Shown: piece by piece, positions 18,333 to 27,140 of the stretch
How the letters are laid out: each line of letters starts with the position of its first letter
Numbering within the stretch: the stretch's first letter is position 1
Assembly: GCF_002204745.1 (NCBI RefSeq)
Contig: NZ_NIRR01000027.1
Location: forward strand, 1-58,878
From: Hymenobacter amundsenii
GTDB taxonomy: Bacteria > Bacteroidota > Bacteroidia > Cytophagales > Hymenobacteraceae
Direction of reading: 5' to 3'
Length of the DNA stretch: 58,878 nucleotides
Translations under genes and position numbers: made by a program
The notes under the pieces: generated by a model
Databases searched by the model: none
What the model saw: the letters and a program-made list of their open reading frames with translations, nothing else
What the model was told of the DNA's origin: nothing

Positions 18333-19652
18333 ATGAAAATCGTTCTGTTCTGGCACCGGCGCGACCTGCGGACCCACGACAACGCGGGCCTGGCAGCGGC
18401 CCTGCAAAGCGGCCATCCGGTGGTGCCGCTGTTCATCTACGACCGTGAAATTCTAGATCTGCTGCCCACTCGCCACGATGCGCGCGTCACGTTCATCTAC
18501 GACCAAGTGGAGCGGCTGGGCGCTGCAACCACAGCGGCCGGCGGTAGCTTTCTGGCCTTTTACGGCCGGCCACTAGATGTTTTCGAGCAGCTGCTGACTC
18601 AGCACGAGGTGGCTGCCATCTACACCAACGAGGACTACGAACCCTACGCCGCCGAGCGCGACGGAGCGATGGCAGCGCTGGCCCAACGGCACGGAGCCGG
18701 ATTTCACGCACTCAAAGACCAGGTGATATTTGCCAAAAGCGAGCTGCTAGGCAAGTCGGGCAAGCCGGCGCGCACCTTCGGCTCCTACCGCAAGGCTTGG
18801 CTGGAGAAGGTGCAGGACGCGGACTTGCAGGCGCATCCGTCGGCCGAACTGTTTACGGCCGCAAACCTGGCTTTTCTGCCCGACACCCCGGCCCGGCCCA
18901 CGCTGGCCGAGATGGGTTTCGAGCGGCACGAACAGTTCGTGCCCGCCGCCGAGCTGCCCGCCGAAAGTTTGGTGCGCGACTACCACAATACGCGCAACCG
19001 GCCGGGCCTTGTCAACAGCAGCACCCGCCGCTCGGTACACCTGCGCTTCGGCACGCTGAGCGTGCGCGAACTCATGCGCCAGGCCCAGGAGCTCAATCCC
19101 AAGCTGCTGGCCGAGCTCATCTGGCGCGACTACTTCATGATGCTGCTCTGGCACTACCCCGGCACGGCCACCGAGAGCTTCGACCCGCGCCTGCGCCAAG
19201 TGCCCTACCGCAATAATGAGGACGAATTTGCGGCCTGGTGCGCGGGCCAAACTGGTTATCCGCTCGTTGATGCCGGTATGCGCGAGCTTAACGCCACCGG
19301 CTACCTGCCCAACCGCGCCCGCATCGCCACGGCCGGCTTCCTGGTGAAGCACCTACTAATAGACTGGCGCTGGGGCGACCGGTATTTCGCCGATACCCTG
19401 CTCGACTACGACATGAGCCAGAACGTAGGCAACTGGCAGTGGATGGCCGGCACCGGCGTAGTAGCCGCTCCCTGGTTCCGGGTCTACAGCCCGCAAAGTC
19501 AGCTCGAAACCTACGACCCCGACCTAACCTACGTGAAGCAGTGGGTGCCCGAATACGGCACCGCCGCCTACCCCGCCCCCATCGTCGACCACAAATTCGC
19601 CCGGCAGCGGGCCATCGATACGCTACGCGCCGCCTACCGGGCGGAGGTTTAG
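18333..19652 (+). CDS. phr: Deoxyribodipyrimidine photolyase (cryptochrome/photolyase family)
   Basis: 439 residues. The N-terminal antenna domain begins IVLFWHRRDLRTHDNAGL. The C-terminal FAD-binding domain has TRRSVHLRFGTLSVREL, LIWRDYFMMLLWHYP, a GYPLVDAGMRELNATGYLPNRAR segment (typical photolyases have MHNR where this has LPNR), LIDWRWGDRYFADTLLDYDMSQNVGNWQW and WFRVYSP. The tryptophans used for FAD photoreduction appear present. The family repairs cyclobutane pyrimidine dimers using light. A pigmented, UV-exposed lifestyle would fit but is not shown here. It lies 119 nt after the SDR gene. Confidence 0.93.
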   Translation: MKIVLFWHRRDLRTHDNAGLAAALQSGHPVVPLFIYDREILDLLPTRHDARVTFIYDQVERLGAATTAAGGSFLAFYGRPLDVFEQLLTQHEVAAIYTNEDYEPYAAERDGAMAALAQRHGAGFHALKDQVIFAKSELLGKSGKPARTFGSYRKAWLEKVQDADLQAHPSAELFTAANLAFLPDTPARPTLAEMGFERHEQFVPAAELPAESLVRDYHNTRNRPGLVNSSTRRSVHLRFGTLSVRELMRQAQELNPKLLAELIWRDYFMMLLWHYPGTATESFDPRLRQVPYRNNEDEFAAWCAGQTGYPLVDAGMRELNATGYLPNRARIATAGFLVKHLLIDWRWGDRYFADTLLDYDMSQNVGNWQWMAGTGVVAAPWFRVYSPQSQLETYDPDLTYVKQWVPEYGTAAYPAPIVDHKFARQRAIDTLRAAYRAEV

Positions 19653-19689
19653 CACGAAACACTGCACGAAACCCCGTTGTTATAGCCCT

Positions 19690-20370
19690 ATGAAGCAGCC
19701 CACTACCGCCGCGCCCGAAGCGGCCACCCCCAAAATTCGCATCAAGCAGGCTTATTTCGATTACGTGCTCAAGAAGGGGCACCCACCGATGTCGGTCTAT
19801 AAGCTCACCCAGAAGCTGGGCCTGCCCGAGCAGGAGTTCTACCGGGTATATGCCAACTTCGACGCCATCGACCGCGAAATATGGGCGGATTTCGGCCGCG
19901 AGGCCCGCGAAACGGCTGCCCGCGAGCCTGTCTGGGAGCAATATGGGGCCCGCGAGAAGCTGCTGGGCTTCTATTACACGCTTATCGAAATCCTGAAGCG
20001 AAACCGCAGCTACGCCCTACAAAGCCTACGCCACTCCTTTGAGCGCCGCCCCATGCCCGGCCTCACGCCCCGCGTACTCGACGATTTCCGCCAGGATTTT
20101 GAGGAGTTCGTAGGGGAGATTCTGCGCGAGGGCCGCCGCACCGAGGAAGTAGCCGACCGCCGCCTCATCCAGGATGGTTACCCGCGTTTCTTCTGGCAGC
20201 AACTGTTGTTCGTGCTCGGCTTCTTTGCCAAAGACGACACCATCGACTTCGAACGCACCGATGCCGCCATCGAAAAGGCCGTCACGCTCAGCTTCGACCT
20301 CGTGGGCCGCAACACGCTGGACTCGGCCGTAGATTTCGTAAGGTTTCTGCTGCACAGCCGGCGGCGGTAG
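19690..20370 (+). CDS. TetR/AcrR-family transcriptional regulator
   Basis: 226 residues. The N-terminal helix-turn-helix covers about 15-65 (KIRIKQAYFDYVLKKG then MSVYKLTQKLGLPEQEFYRVYANFDAIDREIW), with a less canonical HTH than TetR itself but the expected spacing. The larger C-terminal helical region (RRTEEVADRRLIQDGYPRFFWQQLLFVLGFFAKDD) would bind an effector. It follows phr by 37 nt on the same strand and may regulate the SDR-phr-tetR group. The effector and operator are unknown. Confidence 0.8.
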   Translation: MKQPTTAAPEAATPKIRIKQAYFDYVLKKGHPPMSVYKLTQKLGLPEQEFYRVYANFDAIDREIWADFGREARETAAREPVWEQYGAREKLLGFYYTLIEILKRNRSYALQSLRHSFERRPMPGLTPRVLDDFRQDFEEFVGEILREGRRTEEVADRRLIQDGYPRFFWQQLLFVLGFFAKDDTIDFERTDAAIEKAVTLSFDLVGRNTLDSAVDFVRFLLHSRRR

Positions 20371-20398
20371 ATTATCATTTGCCAGTTTCTAGTTACTA

Positions 20399-21242
20399 GA
20401 GCTTTTTCTACACTTTTGATGGAATTTGGGGTGTGGTAATCCATCGCAATTACCCCAACGATGTAAAGGAGGAAGAGTGGGCTTTTGCCGCCTAGTATCT
20501 GACGCTGATGAGCGAATCGGCTCCTTAATAAGCGTATCCGTTGCTCACTTTATTCAACACCTTGCGCTACCTGGCCCACACTGGCTGCCCCTAGCGGTAC
20601 CTCTTCCATGGTCTGCGCCCTTGATCCACGATCTACCAACAGTGGACACGCGGGTGCGATGCGCAGTTTTTTGAGGCTATTGTGCATGAATTGAACGAGT
20701 TGCAGCCCATGTTATTGGGTAGAGCCCCGACGCCAACCACCATTATGCTCGATGGGCCTATGCTGCAAAACACCCCCAAAAGTGGGCAGCGGACAGGCTA
20801 TAACGGAGCCAGAAAGCACAAGGACAGCAAGGCATACATTGCCGTCGATATGCTGGGCCATCTGCTGAGCGTATTGTTCACCCCAGCCAACGAGCAGGAG
20901 CGGGCCCAGGTCGGGGACGGTGCCGACATGTGCAGGAAATAATGGACCAAAGTGTGCTGGGCTTTGGCGATAAAGACTACACGGACGAGGCAACCGAATA
21001 TGCCGCTGCGATTCATGCGATTCATGATACTGGTCTACAGGTAATTAATAAGCCAGAGGGGCAAACCGGGTTTGTGTTCCTGCTCCAACGCTATGTAGTG
21101 GAACGTAGTTTTGCTTAGCTCAGTCGTTCTCGCCGCCTGGGCCGCAATTACGAATACCTGAGTAACACCTTGTAGCAGCTCCACTTTCTCTACTTTGACT
21201 GTATTAGGCTCATCAAGCATGCGACAAGTAAATAACGGGCTC
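20399..21242 (+). mobile_element. Decayed IS5-family insertion sequence (844 bp)
   Basis: The element is bounded by GAGC at 20399 and GCTC ending at 21242, each flanked by a TA dinucleotide (20397-20398 and 21243-21244), which fits the TA target duplication of the IS427-type IS5 subgroup. The ends match only over the first few bases, so the terminal repeats have diverged. The size is normal for the group, but the transposase inside is broken, so it cannot move by itself. Confidence 0.75.
20433..21235 (+). pseudogene. IS5-family transposase pseudogene
   Basis: Reading the frame of 20445 gives NYPNDVKEEEWAFAA, stop, YLTLMSESAP, two stops, YPLLTLFNTLRYLAHTGCP, stop, RYLFHGLRP, stop, STIYQQW, then 20682-20942 open (MLDGPMLQNTPKSGQRTGYNGARK, the DDE region). 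A frameshift near 20930 moves to the frame of DQSVLGFGDKDYTDEA and VVERSFA, stop, LSRSRRLGRNYEYLSNTL, stop, QLHFLYFDCIRLIKHATSK, ending at 21235. Several stops sit where family members have Trp or Gln, so single C-to-T or G-to-A changes explain them. It is clearly non-functional. Confidence 0.85.
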
Positions 21243-21638
21243 TAGACCAACTTAGACTGAGGTGGCCCGACAGAAGCAACGAAGAAGTACTGGGAATTAA
21301 AGTCCCATAAAATCGGCAACGTGGCAACAGATGACAAAGTATTTGGCGGTTCGTTTGCTTACTGAATCGGGCTTTGCATATAGGTGTATAATTTTGAAGG
21401 CATTGCACAACAGGAAGATCTGCCAACAGAATATTCTACAAAGCCAGCCGGAGTACTATCGACTTAGGAGCTAATTGGTATATTTTACTGTTGGATTGAA
21501 TATTTTTATAAATAGTTGCGTTATGTCGGGGCCTAGTTATCGGTTTCCGACGAATTAGCCCTGTATTATGAACGAGTTGCGGCCGGTTGCTTATACCTGT
21601 TTTAGCCGTTGCAGCTTTCCTTTTTAGCACCTGCTTTC
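21243..21638. other. Intergenic region without recognisable gene
   Basis: About 395 nt of visibly more AT-rich sequence between the dead insertion sequence and the zinc-ribbon gene. Short open frames occur on both strands but none shows codon bias, a motif or a plausible start. It could be old mobile-element debris. Confidence 0.5.
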
Positions 21639-21920
21639 ATGTCTGTTCCACTGCCTCTTCATCGCCATTGGCTTTGTCTCGAATGCCACCGCGAATTTAA
21701 TTTGCCCACCACCAACGTACTACCCGACGTGTTGCGCTGCCCTCACTGCCAGGGCCTGACGGTGTACCGCAGCCTCAACACGGCCCGAGCGCTATCCGAA
21801 GGCTGGCCCATGCAGGCCGTGTTGGCGCTGATTTCGGCCGGCACTGGTCTGTTGCGCCCCGAACAGCCCCCGTACGCTATGGAACCGTCCCAAATCCGGT
21901 GCCTGACTGCGGCAGCATAA
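21639..21920 (+). CDS. Small protein with two CxxC motifs (zinc-ribbon-like)
   Basis: 93 residues from ATG 21639. CLECHREFNLPTT and LRCPHCQGLTVYRS give two CxxC pairs 26 residues apart, a spacing compatible with one zinc-ribbon knuckle pair. The remainder has no recognised domain. There is no signal peptide. The pair of Cys motifs makes a real gene likely, but its function is not assignable. It is convergent with ffh across a strong bidirectional hairpin. Confidence 0.6.
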   Translation: MSVPLPLHRHWLCLECHREFNLPTTNVLPDVLRCPHCQGLTVYRSLNTARALSEGWPMQAVLALISAGTGLLRPEQPPYAMEPSQIRCLTAAA

Positions 21921-21968
21921 GGGTCTGCCGTATCCCTGATTCCCCTTAATGGGTGCTCCCCGTAGCAT

Positions 21969-22032
21969 AGGTCGATTAAAAATCAGAAAAGCCACCTCAA
22001 TTGAGGTGGCTTTTCTGATTTTCAATCGACCT
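21969..22032. terminator. Bidirectional terminator between the zinc-ribbon gene and ffh
   Basis: A 64-nt near-perfect palindrome: an outer AGGTCGATT pairs with AATCGACCT, and the inner AAAAGCCACCTCAA pairs with TTGAGGTGGCTTTT, with essentially no loop. T-runs occur in both directions. Confidence 0.9.
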
Positions 22033-22065
22033 ATAAAATTCGTCCAATCCGAGCTAATCCGGGAT

Positions 22066-23415
22066 CTAGCGAAGCGGGCCTTTCATGCCCATCATTTTGG
22101 CCATCTGGGCCATGCCGCCCTTGGTGCTGCTCATTTTGTTCATGGTGCGCATCACTTTGCGCATATCCTCGAACTGCTTCATGAGGGCATTTACCTGCTG
22201 GATATCGGTGCCGGAGCCCAGGGCCAAACGGCGACGGCGTGAGCCGTTGAGCAACTCGGGCTGGGCCCGCTCTTTGGGCGTCATGCTCTTGATGATGGCC
22301 TCAATAGGCTTGAAGGCGTTGTCGTCGATTTCTACATCCTTCATGGCCTTACCCATGCCCGGAATCATGCCCACCAAGTCCTTTAGGTTGCCCATCTTCT
22401 TGATCTGCTCCAACTGGGAGAGGAAGTCGTCGAAGTTGAACTGGTTTTTGCGGATCTTCTGGTTGATGCGCTTGGCTTCCTCCTCGTCGAACTGCATCTG
22501 CGCCCGCTCCACCAGCGAAATCACGTCGCCCATGCCCAGGATGCGCTGGGCCATGCGGTCGGGGTAGAACAGGTCGAGGGCTTCCATCTTCTCGCCCGTC
22601 GAGATGAACTTGATGGGCTTTTCTACCACGGCCCGGATGCTCAGAGCAGCACCACCGCGCGAGTCTCCGTCGAGCTTGGTAAGCACTACGCCGTCGAAGT
22701 TGAGGCGGTCGTTGAAGGTTTTGGCCGTGTTCACGGCGTCCTGGCCCGTCATCGAGTCCACCACGAACAGGGTTTCGCTCGGGTTCACGGCCCGCTTCAC
22801 CTGCTCGATTTCGGCCATCATCTGCTCATCGACGGCCAGGCGGCCGGCGGTGTCGATGATGACAACCTTCTTGTTATTTTTGCGGGCAAACTCGATGGCA
22901 TTGCGCGAAATGTCCACCGGGTTCTTGTTCTCGGGCTCCGAGTACACGTCCACGCCCACCTGCTCGGCCAGCACTTTCAGCTGGTCGATGGCGGCAGGGC
23001 GGTACACGTCGCAGGCCACGAGCAGCACGTTGCGGCCCTGCTTTTTAAGGTGGGCGGCCAGCTTGCCAGCGAAGGTAGTTTTACCCGAGCCCTGCAGGCC
23101 CGAGAGCAGAATCACGGCCGGATCACCCTTCACCTGGATGTCCTGCTTTTCGCCGCCCATGAGCTGGGTAAGCTCATCATAGACGATTTTGGTCATCAGC
23201 TGACCCGGCGACACGGCCACGAGCACGTCGCGGCCCATGGCCTCATCCTTAATTTTATCGGTGACTTCCTTGGCCACCTTGTAGTTCACGTCGGCGTCCA
23301 CGAGGGCCCGGCGAATTTCCTTCACCGTGGCGGCGACGTTGATTTCGGTGATGCTGCCCTGGCCTTTGAGGGTTTTAAAGGCTTTGTCGAGCTTGGTGGA
23401 GAGATTATCGAACAT
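22066..23415 (-). CDS. ffh: Signal recognition particle protein Ffh
   Basis: 449 residues. The N domain helices come first, then the G domain with GLQGSGKTT (106-114), a DTAGRL box and TKLDGDSRGG. The C-terminal M domain is rich in Met (SMTPKERAQPELLNGSRRRRLALGSGTDIQQVN, then KMMGMKG). It binds SRP RNA and signal peptides and hands ribosomes to FtsY at the membrane. Its RNA partner is encoded at 53463-53564 in the same window. The start region is flanked by a strong 41-bp palindrome that separates it from the divergent glycosyltransferase. Confidence 0.98.
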   Translation of the reverse strand: MFDNLSTKLDKAFKTLKGQGSITEINVAATVKEIRRALVDADVNYKVAKEVTDKIKDEAMGRDVLVAVSPGQLMTKIVYDELTQLMGGEKQDIQVKGDPAVILLSGLQGSGKTTFAGKLAAHLKKQGRNVLLVACDVYRPAAIDQLKVLAEQVGVDVYSEPENKNPVDISRNAIEFARKNNKKVVIIDTAGRLAVDEQMMAEIEQVKRAVNPSETLFVVDSMTGQDAVNTAKTFNDRLNFDGVVLTKLDGDSRGGAALSIRAVVEKPIKFISTGEKMEALDLFYPDRMAQRILGMGDVISLVERAQMQFDEEEAKRINQKIRKNQFNFDDFLSQLEQIKKMGNLKDLVGMIPGMGKAMKDVEIDDNAFKPIEAIIKSMTPKERAQPELLNGSRRRRLALGSGTDIQQVNALMKQFEDMRKVMRTMNKMSSTKGGMAQMAKMMGMKGPLR

Positions 23416-23437
23416 GAATCGCTGATTTGCGCTGGTT

Positions 23438-23538
23438 GAATCGCTGATTTACGTTGATTAACCGTGATTTCGCTGATTATGACGGTCTGACGTCTGCAAT
23501 CAGCGAAATCACGGTTAATCAACGTAAATCAGCGATTC
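23438..23538. repeat. Perfect 41-bp inverted repeat (GATTnACGTTGATTAACC type)
   Basis: Arms 23438-23478 and 23498-23538 are exact complements around 19 nt. A partial extra copy of the outer unit (GAATCGCTGATTTGCG) precedes it from 23416. It lies between the divergent ffh and glycosyltransferase genes. Confidence 0.95.
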
Positions 23539-23606
23539 AAAAGTAACCAGAAAAGCCCGAAAGGCCGCCAGCGCGTACCTTCGCTGCGCTGTTATTTCCC
23601 TGTTCC

Positions 23607-24932
23607 GTGCCCGAATCTACCGCCCGTCCGCTCCGCCTGCTCGTTATCACCTATTACTGGCCGCCTTCGGGGGGCGCAGGCGTGCAACGCAGCCTCAAAT
23701 TCGTGAAGCACCTGCCCGAGTTCGGAATCGAGCCCACCGTGCTTACCGTGGATGCGGCGCAGGCGGCGTATCCGGTGCTCGACGAGAGCCTGGCGGCCGA
23801 TATACCGGCCGGCGTGCGCGTCATCCGCACCGGCACCTTCGAGCCCTTCGACAGCTACAAGCGCCTTACGGGCCGCCAGCAGGTGCCCTACGGCGGGTTC
23901 GTGGGCGAAAGCAAGACGAGCCGGGTGCAGCAACTGTTCAAGTTCGTGCGCGGCAACCTGTTCATTCCCGATGCGCGGCGGGGTTGGAACCGCTATGTGC
24001 TAGAGGCCGTGGCCAAATTGGTGGCCGCCGGCGAGCAGTTCGACGCCGTGCTCACCAGCTCGCCCCCCCACTCCACCCAGCTCATCGGCCTGGAGCTCAA
24101 AAAACGCTACAGCCTGCGCTGGCTGGCCGATTTGCGCGACCCCTGGACCGATATTTATTACTACCAGGACCTCAACCACACGCCCCCGGCCCGCTGGCTC
24201 GATGCCCGCTACGAGCGGCAGGTGCTGGAACAGGCCGACGTGGTGCTGGTAACCAGCCCCCACACCAAGCGGATTTTCGCGGGGAAATCGACTAAAATTG
24301 ACCCAGCCAAAATCGAAGTACTGCCTAACGGCTACGATGAAGCCGACTTTCGGGAGCCTAGCCAGCCGCCCCAGGATGCGCTGGTGGTCACGCATACCGG
24401 CACCATTTCGGAAACCTACCGCATCGACCAGTTTCTGGGCGCGGCCGCCGAATGCGCCCGCCGCCACCCCGACGTGCCGCTGCGGCTGCGCTTCGTGGGC
24501 AAGGTTTCCGACGGCATCCGCCAGCAGGTGGCCGCGGCCGGACTAGCCGAGCGCACCGAGTTCGTACCCTTCGTGCCCCACGCCGAATCGGTGGGTTACC
24601 TGCTGCGCAGCACGGCTTTGCTACTGGCCCTGCCCGACGTGGCCAACAACCGGGGTATTCTGCCGGGCAAGGTATTCGAGTATCTGGCCGCCAACAAACC
24701 CATTCTGTGCGTGGGCCCCGTGGGCTCGGATGCCGACCTGCTGTTGCGCGAAACCGGCGCCGGCCGCACACTACCCCCCGATGCCACCGCCGACCTGCTC
24801 GACGCCTTCGAGGGCCTGGTAGCCCGCTGGCGCATCAACCCCAACCTCGACCTACCCGGCCCCCGCCCGACCCGCTACTCCCGCCGCGCCTTAACGGAAC
24901 GGCTGGCGGGGCTAGTTGCGGTGAATCAGTGA
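23607..24932 (+). CDS. Family-4-like glycosyltransferase (GT-B)
   Basis: 441 residues, starting at GTG 23607; no ATG lies near in frame. The N-terminal Rossmann domain reads LRLLVITYYWPPSGGAGVQRSLKFVKHLPEFGIEPTVLT, typical of GT4-type enzymes with a glycine-rich acceptor loop. The C-terminal domain has VTHTGTISETYRIDQFLGA, RLRFVGKV, then GKVFEYLAANKPILCVGPVGSDADLL, where the Glu of EYLAANKP binds the nucleotide sugar. It probably builds a surface polysaccharide, consistent with the glycan locus that follows. Acceptor and donor are unknown. Confidence 0.88.
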   Translation: MPESTARPLRLLVITYYWPPSGGAGVQRSLKFVKHLPEFGIEPTVLTVDAAQAAYPVLDESLAADIPAGVRVIRTGTFEPFDSYKRLTGRQQVPYGGFVGESKTSRVQQLFKFVRGNLFIPDARRGWNRYVLEAVAKLVAAGEQFDAVLTSSPPHSTQLIGLELKKRYSLRWLADLRDPWTDIYYYQDLNHTPPARWLDARYERQVLEQADVVLVTSPHTKRIFAGKSTKIDPAKIEVLPNGYDEADFREPSQPPQDALVVTHTGTISETYRIDQFLGAAAECARRHPDVPLRLRFVGKVSDGIRQQVAAAGLAERTEFVPFVPHAESVGYLLRSTALLLALPDVANNRGILPGKVFEYLAANKPILCVGPVGSDADLLLRETGAGRTLPPDATADLLDAFEGLVARWRINPNLDLPGPRPTRYSRRALTERLAGLVAVNQ

Positions 24933-24960
24933 TTCGGTGAATGAGCGAATGGCAGTGGAA

Positions 24961-25090
24961 AACACGGTCGTGCTGAGCGCAGCGGAGCGGAGTTGAAGCA
25001 TCTCTACCACTTCGTTGCCAAACTAACCAGTTGACAGGATTAACGCTGCGGTAGAGATGCTTCGAATCCGCTCAGCATGACACCGTTTTG
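24961..25090. repeat. Imperfect palindrome, GTCATGCTGAGC family
   Basis: Left arm 24961-25008 and right arm 25050-25090. Shared pieces are TGCTGAGCG near the ends and AAGCATCTCTACC inside. The inner GGTAGAGATGCTTCG is repeated at 37138-37152 and, with one change, at 47210-47224. It is the 3' flank of both the GT gene and the convergent FkbH-like gene. Confidence 0.85.
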
Positions 25091-25099
25091 TTCACTCCC

Positions 25100-26926
25100 T
25101 CACCGCTCCAGTAGCCCGCGCAACTTGGCCGGCACCAACCCCCAGGCGCGGGCCTTCAAATCCGTCCACGACGAATGAGCAAGCTGCTGCCCCTGCCACT
25201 CGCCGATGGCCTGGGCCAGGCGCTGGGCCAGGGTGCGGTAGTGCTGGCGGTGGTAGTGGCGCAGGTTATTACTGACGTCGGCGGGCGTTTGCACAAAGTC
25301 GCGCACATCGAGCAGGAAGCAGTTTTCGGCCGATGCCACGAACTCGGCCAAGGCGTGGTTCATGGTTTCGTGGCGCTGCCGGGCCCCGGTTTCGCCCGAA
25401 CCGGGCACTTCTATTTCGGCCCCGTTGAGCAGGAAAATGGGCACGGTGGCCGGCACCTGGGCCCGCAGCCAGCGCAGGTTCTGCTTAAATTCAGCGGGCG
25501 AAATCTGGCCTTCGTGCTCGAAATCCTCCGCGAAGCGGCGCAGGAAGACTTCATCCAGCCCCTGAAACCGGCGCTGGGCGTAGCGGGCAGCCTGGGCGGC
25601 GGGCGGTTGGGCCGTGAGGTCTTGGTAGGCGCCGAAGGGCACACGGCGGCCGGTAGCCCGCTCGCGGTAGAGGTTCTGGGTGAAATCCATCAGGGGGCTG
25701 TACACCAGCACGTCGTAATCGGGCCGCCAAAGATGCGTTTCGAAGGCTTCGCGGCCTAAAAAGGGCAGTCGGGCAGCCAGACGCTGCTGCTCTGCGGCGG
25801 GCCACTCGCGGGTGGCCCGCAACAGGGCCGTATGCTCCAGGTGGACCGGAATCTGGTGCTCGTTGTTGAAGTTAAACTCCTCGGCTACGCGCAGGTCGAA
25901 GGCCTGCAGAAAGGGCGTGAGTTGGCCCAGGTCGCAGCCGCCTTTCAGCAGCACCCGGAGTTGGCTAGTTGCCGATACGACTTCGGGCTCTGGGGCGGCG
26001 GAAGCTGCCTGCAGGGTAATCCAGTCGGGTTTCTCCGCTTGATTTAATGCTGTGGCCACGTCGCCCTGCACTTCCAGCTCCGGAAAACCAAGGTGCGCGT
26101 AGGTGAACTGCTCGATGCCCAGGTGCAGGATGCGGCAGGAAAACACGAACTGTTCCAGGCGGTTTTCGGCCGAGTTCAGGCAGTAGATTCCTACCAGCCC
26201 GTAGTCGCCGAACCGGTCCTGGACCCGCACGGTACCCCAGCGGCGGGCCGGGTCGTGTAGGCTGGCGTCCAACTCGGGTAGCGTAGTGCGGCGCTTGGTG
26301 AAATTGAGCTGGTTGGAGCGGTTGATGAGTTCTTCGAGCCGGCCCGCGTCGGGCAGTACGGCCGCCAGCCCTTCGCGCAGCTCAATGCGCACCTGGGCAT
26401 CGCGCAGGAAGGCCAGGTTGTCGTTGTACGCGGTGCGGGCCTGCTGCTGGCGCTCCAGCAAGCGGTACTGTTCGAGACGCGCAAACGTAAGGTCGGGCTT
26501 GCCAGCAGCCTGCAGCAGCGGGGCCAGGTAGGGCAGGTCGGCGGGGTCGGCCACCTGCAGCTCAGGGTTGTAGAACTGCGCCTCGGCCCGGTTGATGGGG
26601 TTATCGTCGAGGAACAGGGCGTTAGGGGCCCGCAGCTGCATCTGTTCCAGCAGCTCCCTGATAACCGGCCCTTTCGGCTGCCAGCTGATGCGCGCAAACA
26701 CGAACAGCTCCCAGATGCCCAGTTCCCGCAGCTTCGCCTCAGCGGGGGCAAAATCGTTCTTGCTGACGATGGTATGCACGATACCGCGGGCGGCCGTGTC
26801 GCGCACCAGTTGCAGGTTTTCGGCCAGCGCCTCCACTGCGCCTTCCGAGAGCGTACCCCGCCAAAACGTGTCGTCGAGGTCCCAGATGACGAGCTTGATG
26901 GGGTGGGGAAAAGCGCTGGTGGACAT
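25100..26926 (-). CDS. FkbH-like HAD-IIIC family protein
   Basis: 608 residues from ATG 26926 (a slightly longer start at 26950 is inside a repeat-flanking region). The N-terminal HAD fold begins PIKLVIWDLDDTFWRGTLSEG, with the nucleophile Asp and DxDxT. KNDFAPAEAKLREL and LFLDDNPINRAEA follow (FkbH signature). A GNAT-like middle segment and a long C-terminal region (about 335-600) contain PLMDFTQNLY and an SGNH-like DVRDFVQTP. FkbH proteins load glyceryl units from bisphosphoglycerate onto carriers in polyketide and surface-glycan pathways. Here the setting is glycan synthesis, not a PKS. The carrier substrate is unknown. It is divergent from pseB. Confidence 0.85.
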   Translation of the reverse strand: MSTSAFPHPIKLVIWDLDDTFWRGTLSEGAVEALAENLQLVRDTAARGIVHTIVSKNDFAPAEAKLRELGIWELFVFARISWQPKGPVIRELLEQMQLRAPNALFLDDNPINRAEAQFYNPELQVADPADLPYLAPLLQAAGKPDLTFARLEQYRLLERQQQARTAYNDNLAFLRDAQVRIELREGLAAVLPDAGRLEELINRSNQLNFTKRRTTLPELDASLHDPARRWGTVRVQDRFGDYGLVGIYCLNSAENRLEQFVFSCRILHLGIEQFTYAHLGFPELEVQGDVATALNQAEKPDWITLQAASAAPEPEVVSATSQLRVLLKGGCDLGQLTPFLQAFDLRVAEEFNFNNEHQIPVHLEHTALLRATREWPAAEQQRLAARLPFLGREAFETHLWRPDYDVLVYSPLMDFTQNLYRERATGRRVPFGAYQDLTAQPPAAQAARYAQRRFQGLDEVFLRRFAEDFEHEGQISPAEFKQNLRWLRAQVPATVPIFLLNGAEIEVPGSGETGARQRHETMNHALAEFVASAENCFLLDVRDFVQTPADVSNNLRHYHRQHYRTLAQRLAQAIGEWQGQQLAHSSWTDLKARAWGLVPAKLRGLLER

Positions 26927-26943
26927 GGCAAAGGGTAAATCAG

Positions 26944-27034
26944 CTGTCATCCTGCACAGCGCGAAGGACCTGTGCAGAGGCTATAGCCTTTGATTGACTT
27001 CTGCAAAGGTCCTTCGCGCTGTGCAGGATGACAG
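26944..27034. repeat. Palindromic repeat between fkbH-like gene and pseB
   Basis: Arms 26944-26977 and 27001-27034 pair with a single mismatch; the ends read CTGTCATCCTGCACAG and the centre holds GAAGGACC. It is a member of the GTCATCCTG class of palindromes. Lying between divergent genes, it would form part of both 5' regions. Confidence 0.9.
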
Positions 27035-27078
27035 GTTTGGGCGTGGCACAAAACTACGCAACCTGCCGCCGGAATGCC

Positions 27079-27086
27079 TACTTTTG
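27079..27086 (+). promoter_or_regulatory. Candidate -7 box of pseB (TACTTTTG)
   Basis: TACTTTTG matches the Bacteroidetes TAnnTTTG -7 consensus, 54 nt before the pseB ATG. No convincing -33 TTTG at the right spacing was found, so this is tentative. Confidence 0.35.
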
Positions 27087-27140
27087 CCCTCCCCCGCCCT
27101 TCCCGACGGCTCCTGTCACCTTTTCTCCTTCTCACCCGCA

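Noticed and set aside
20682..20942. Independent small gene
   Set aside because: It is one open stretch of the broken IS5 transposase, continuous in frame with motifs on either side.
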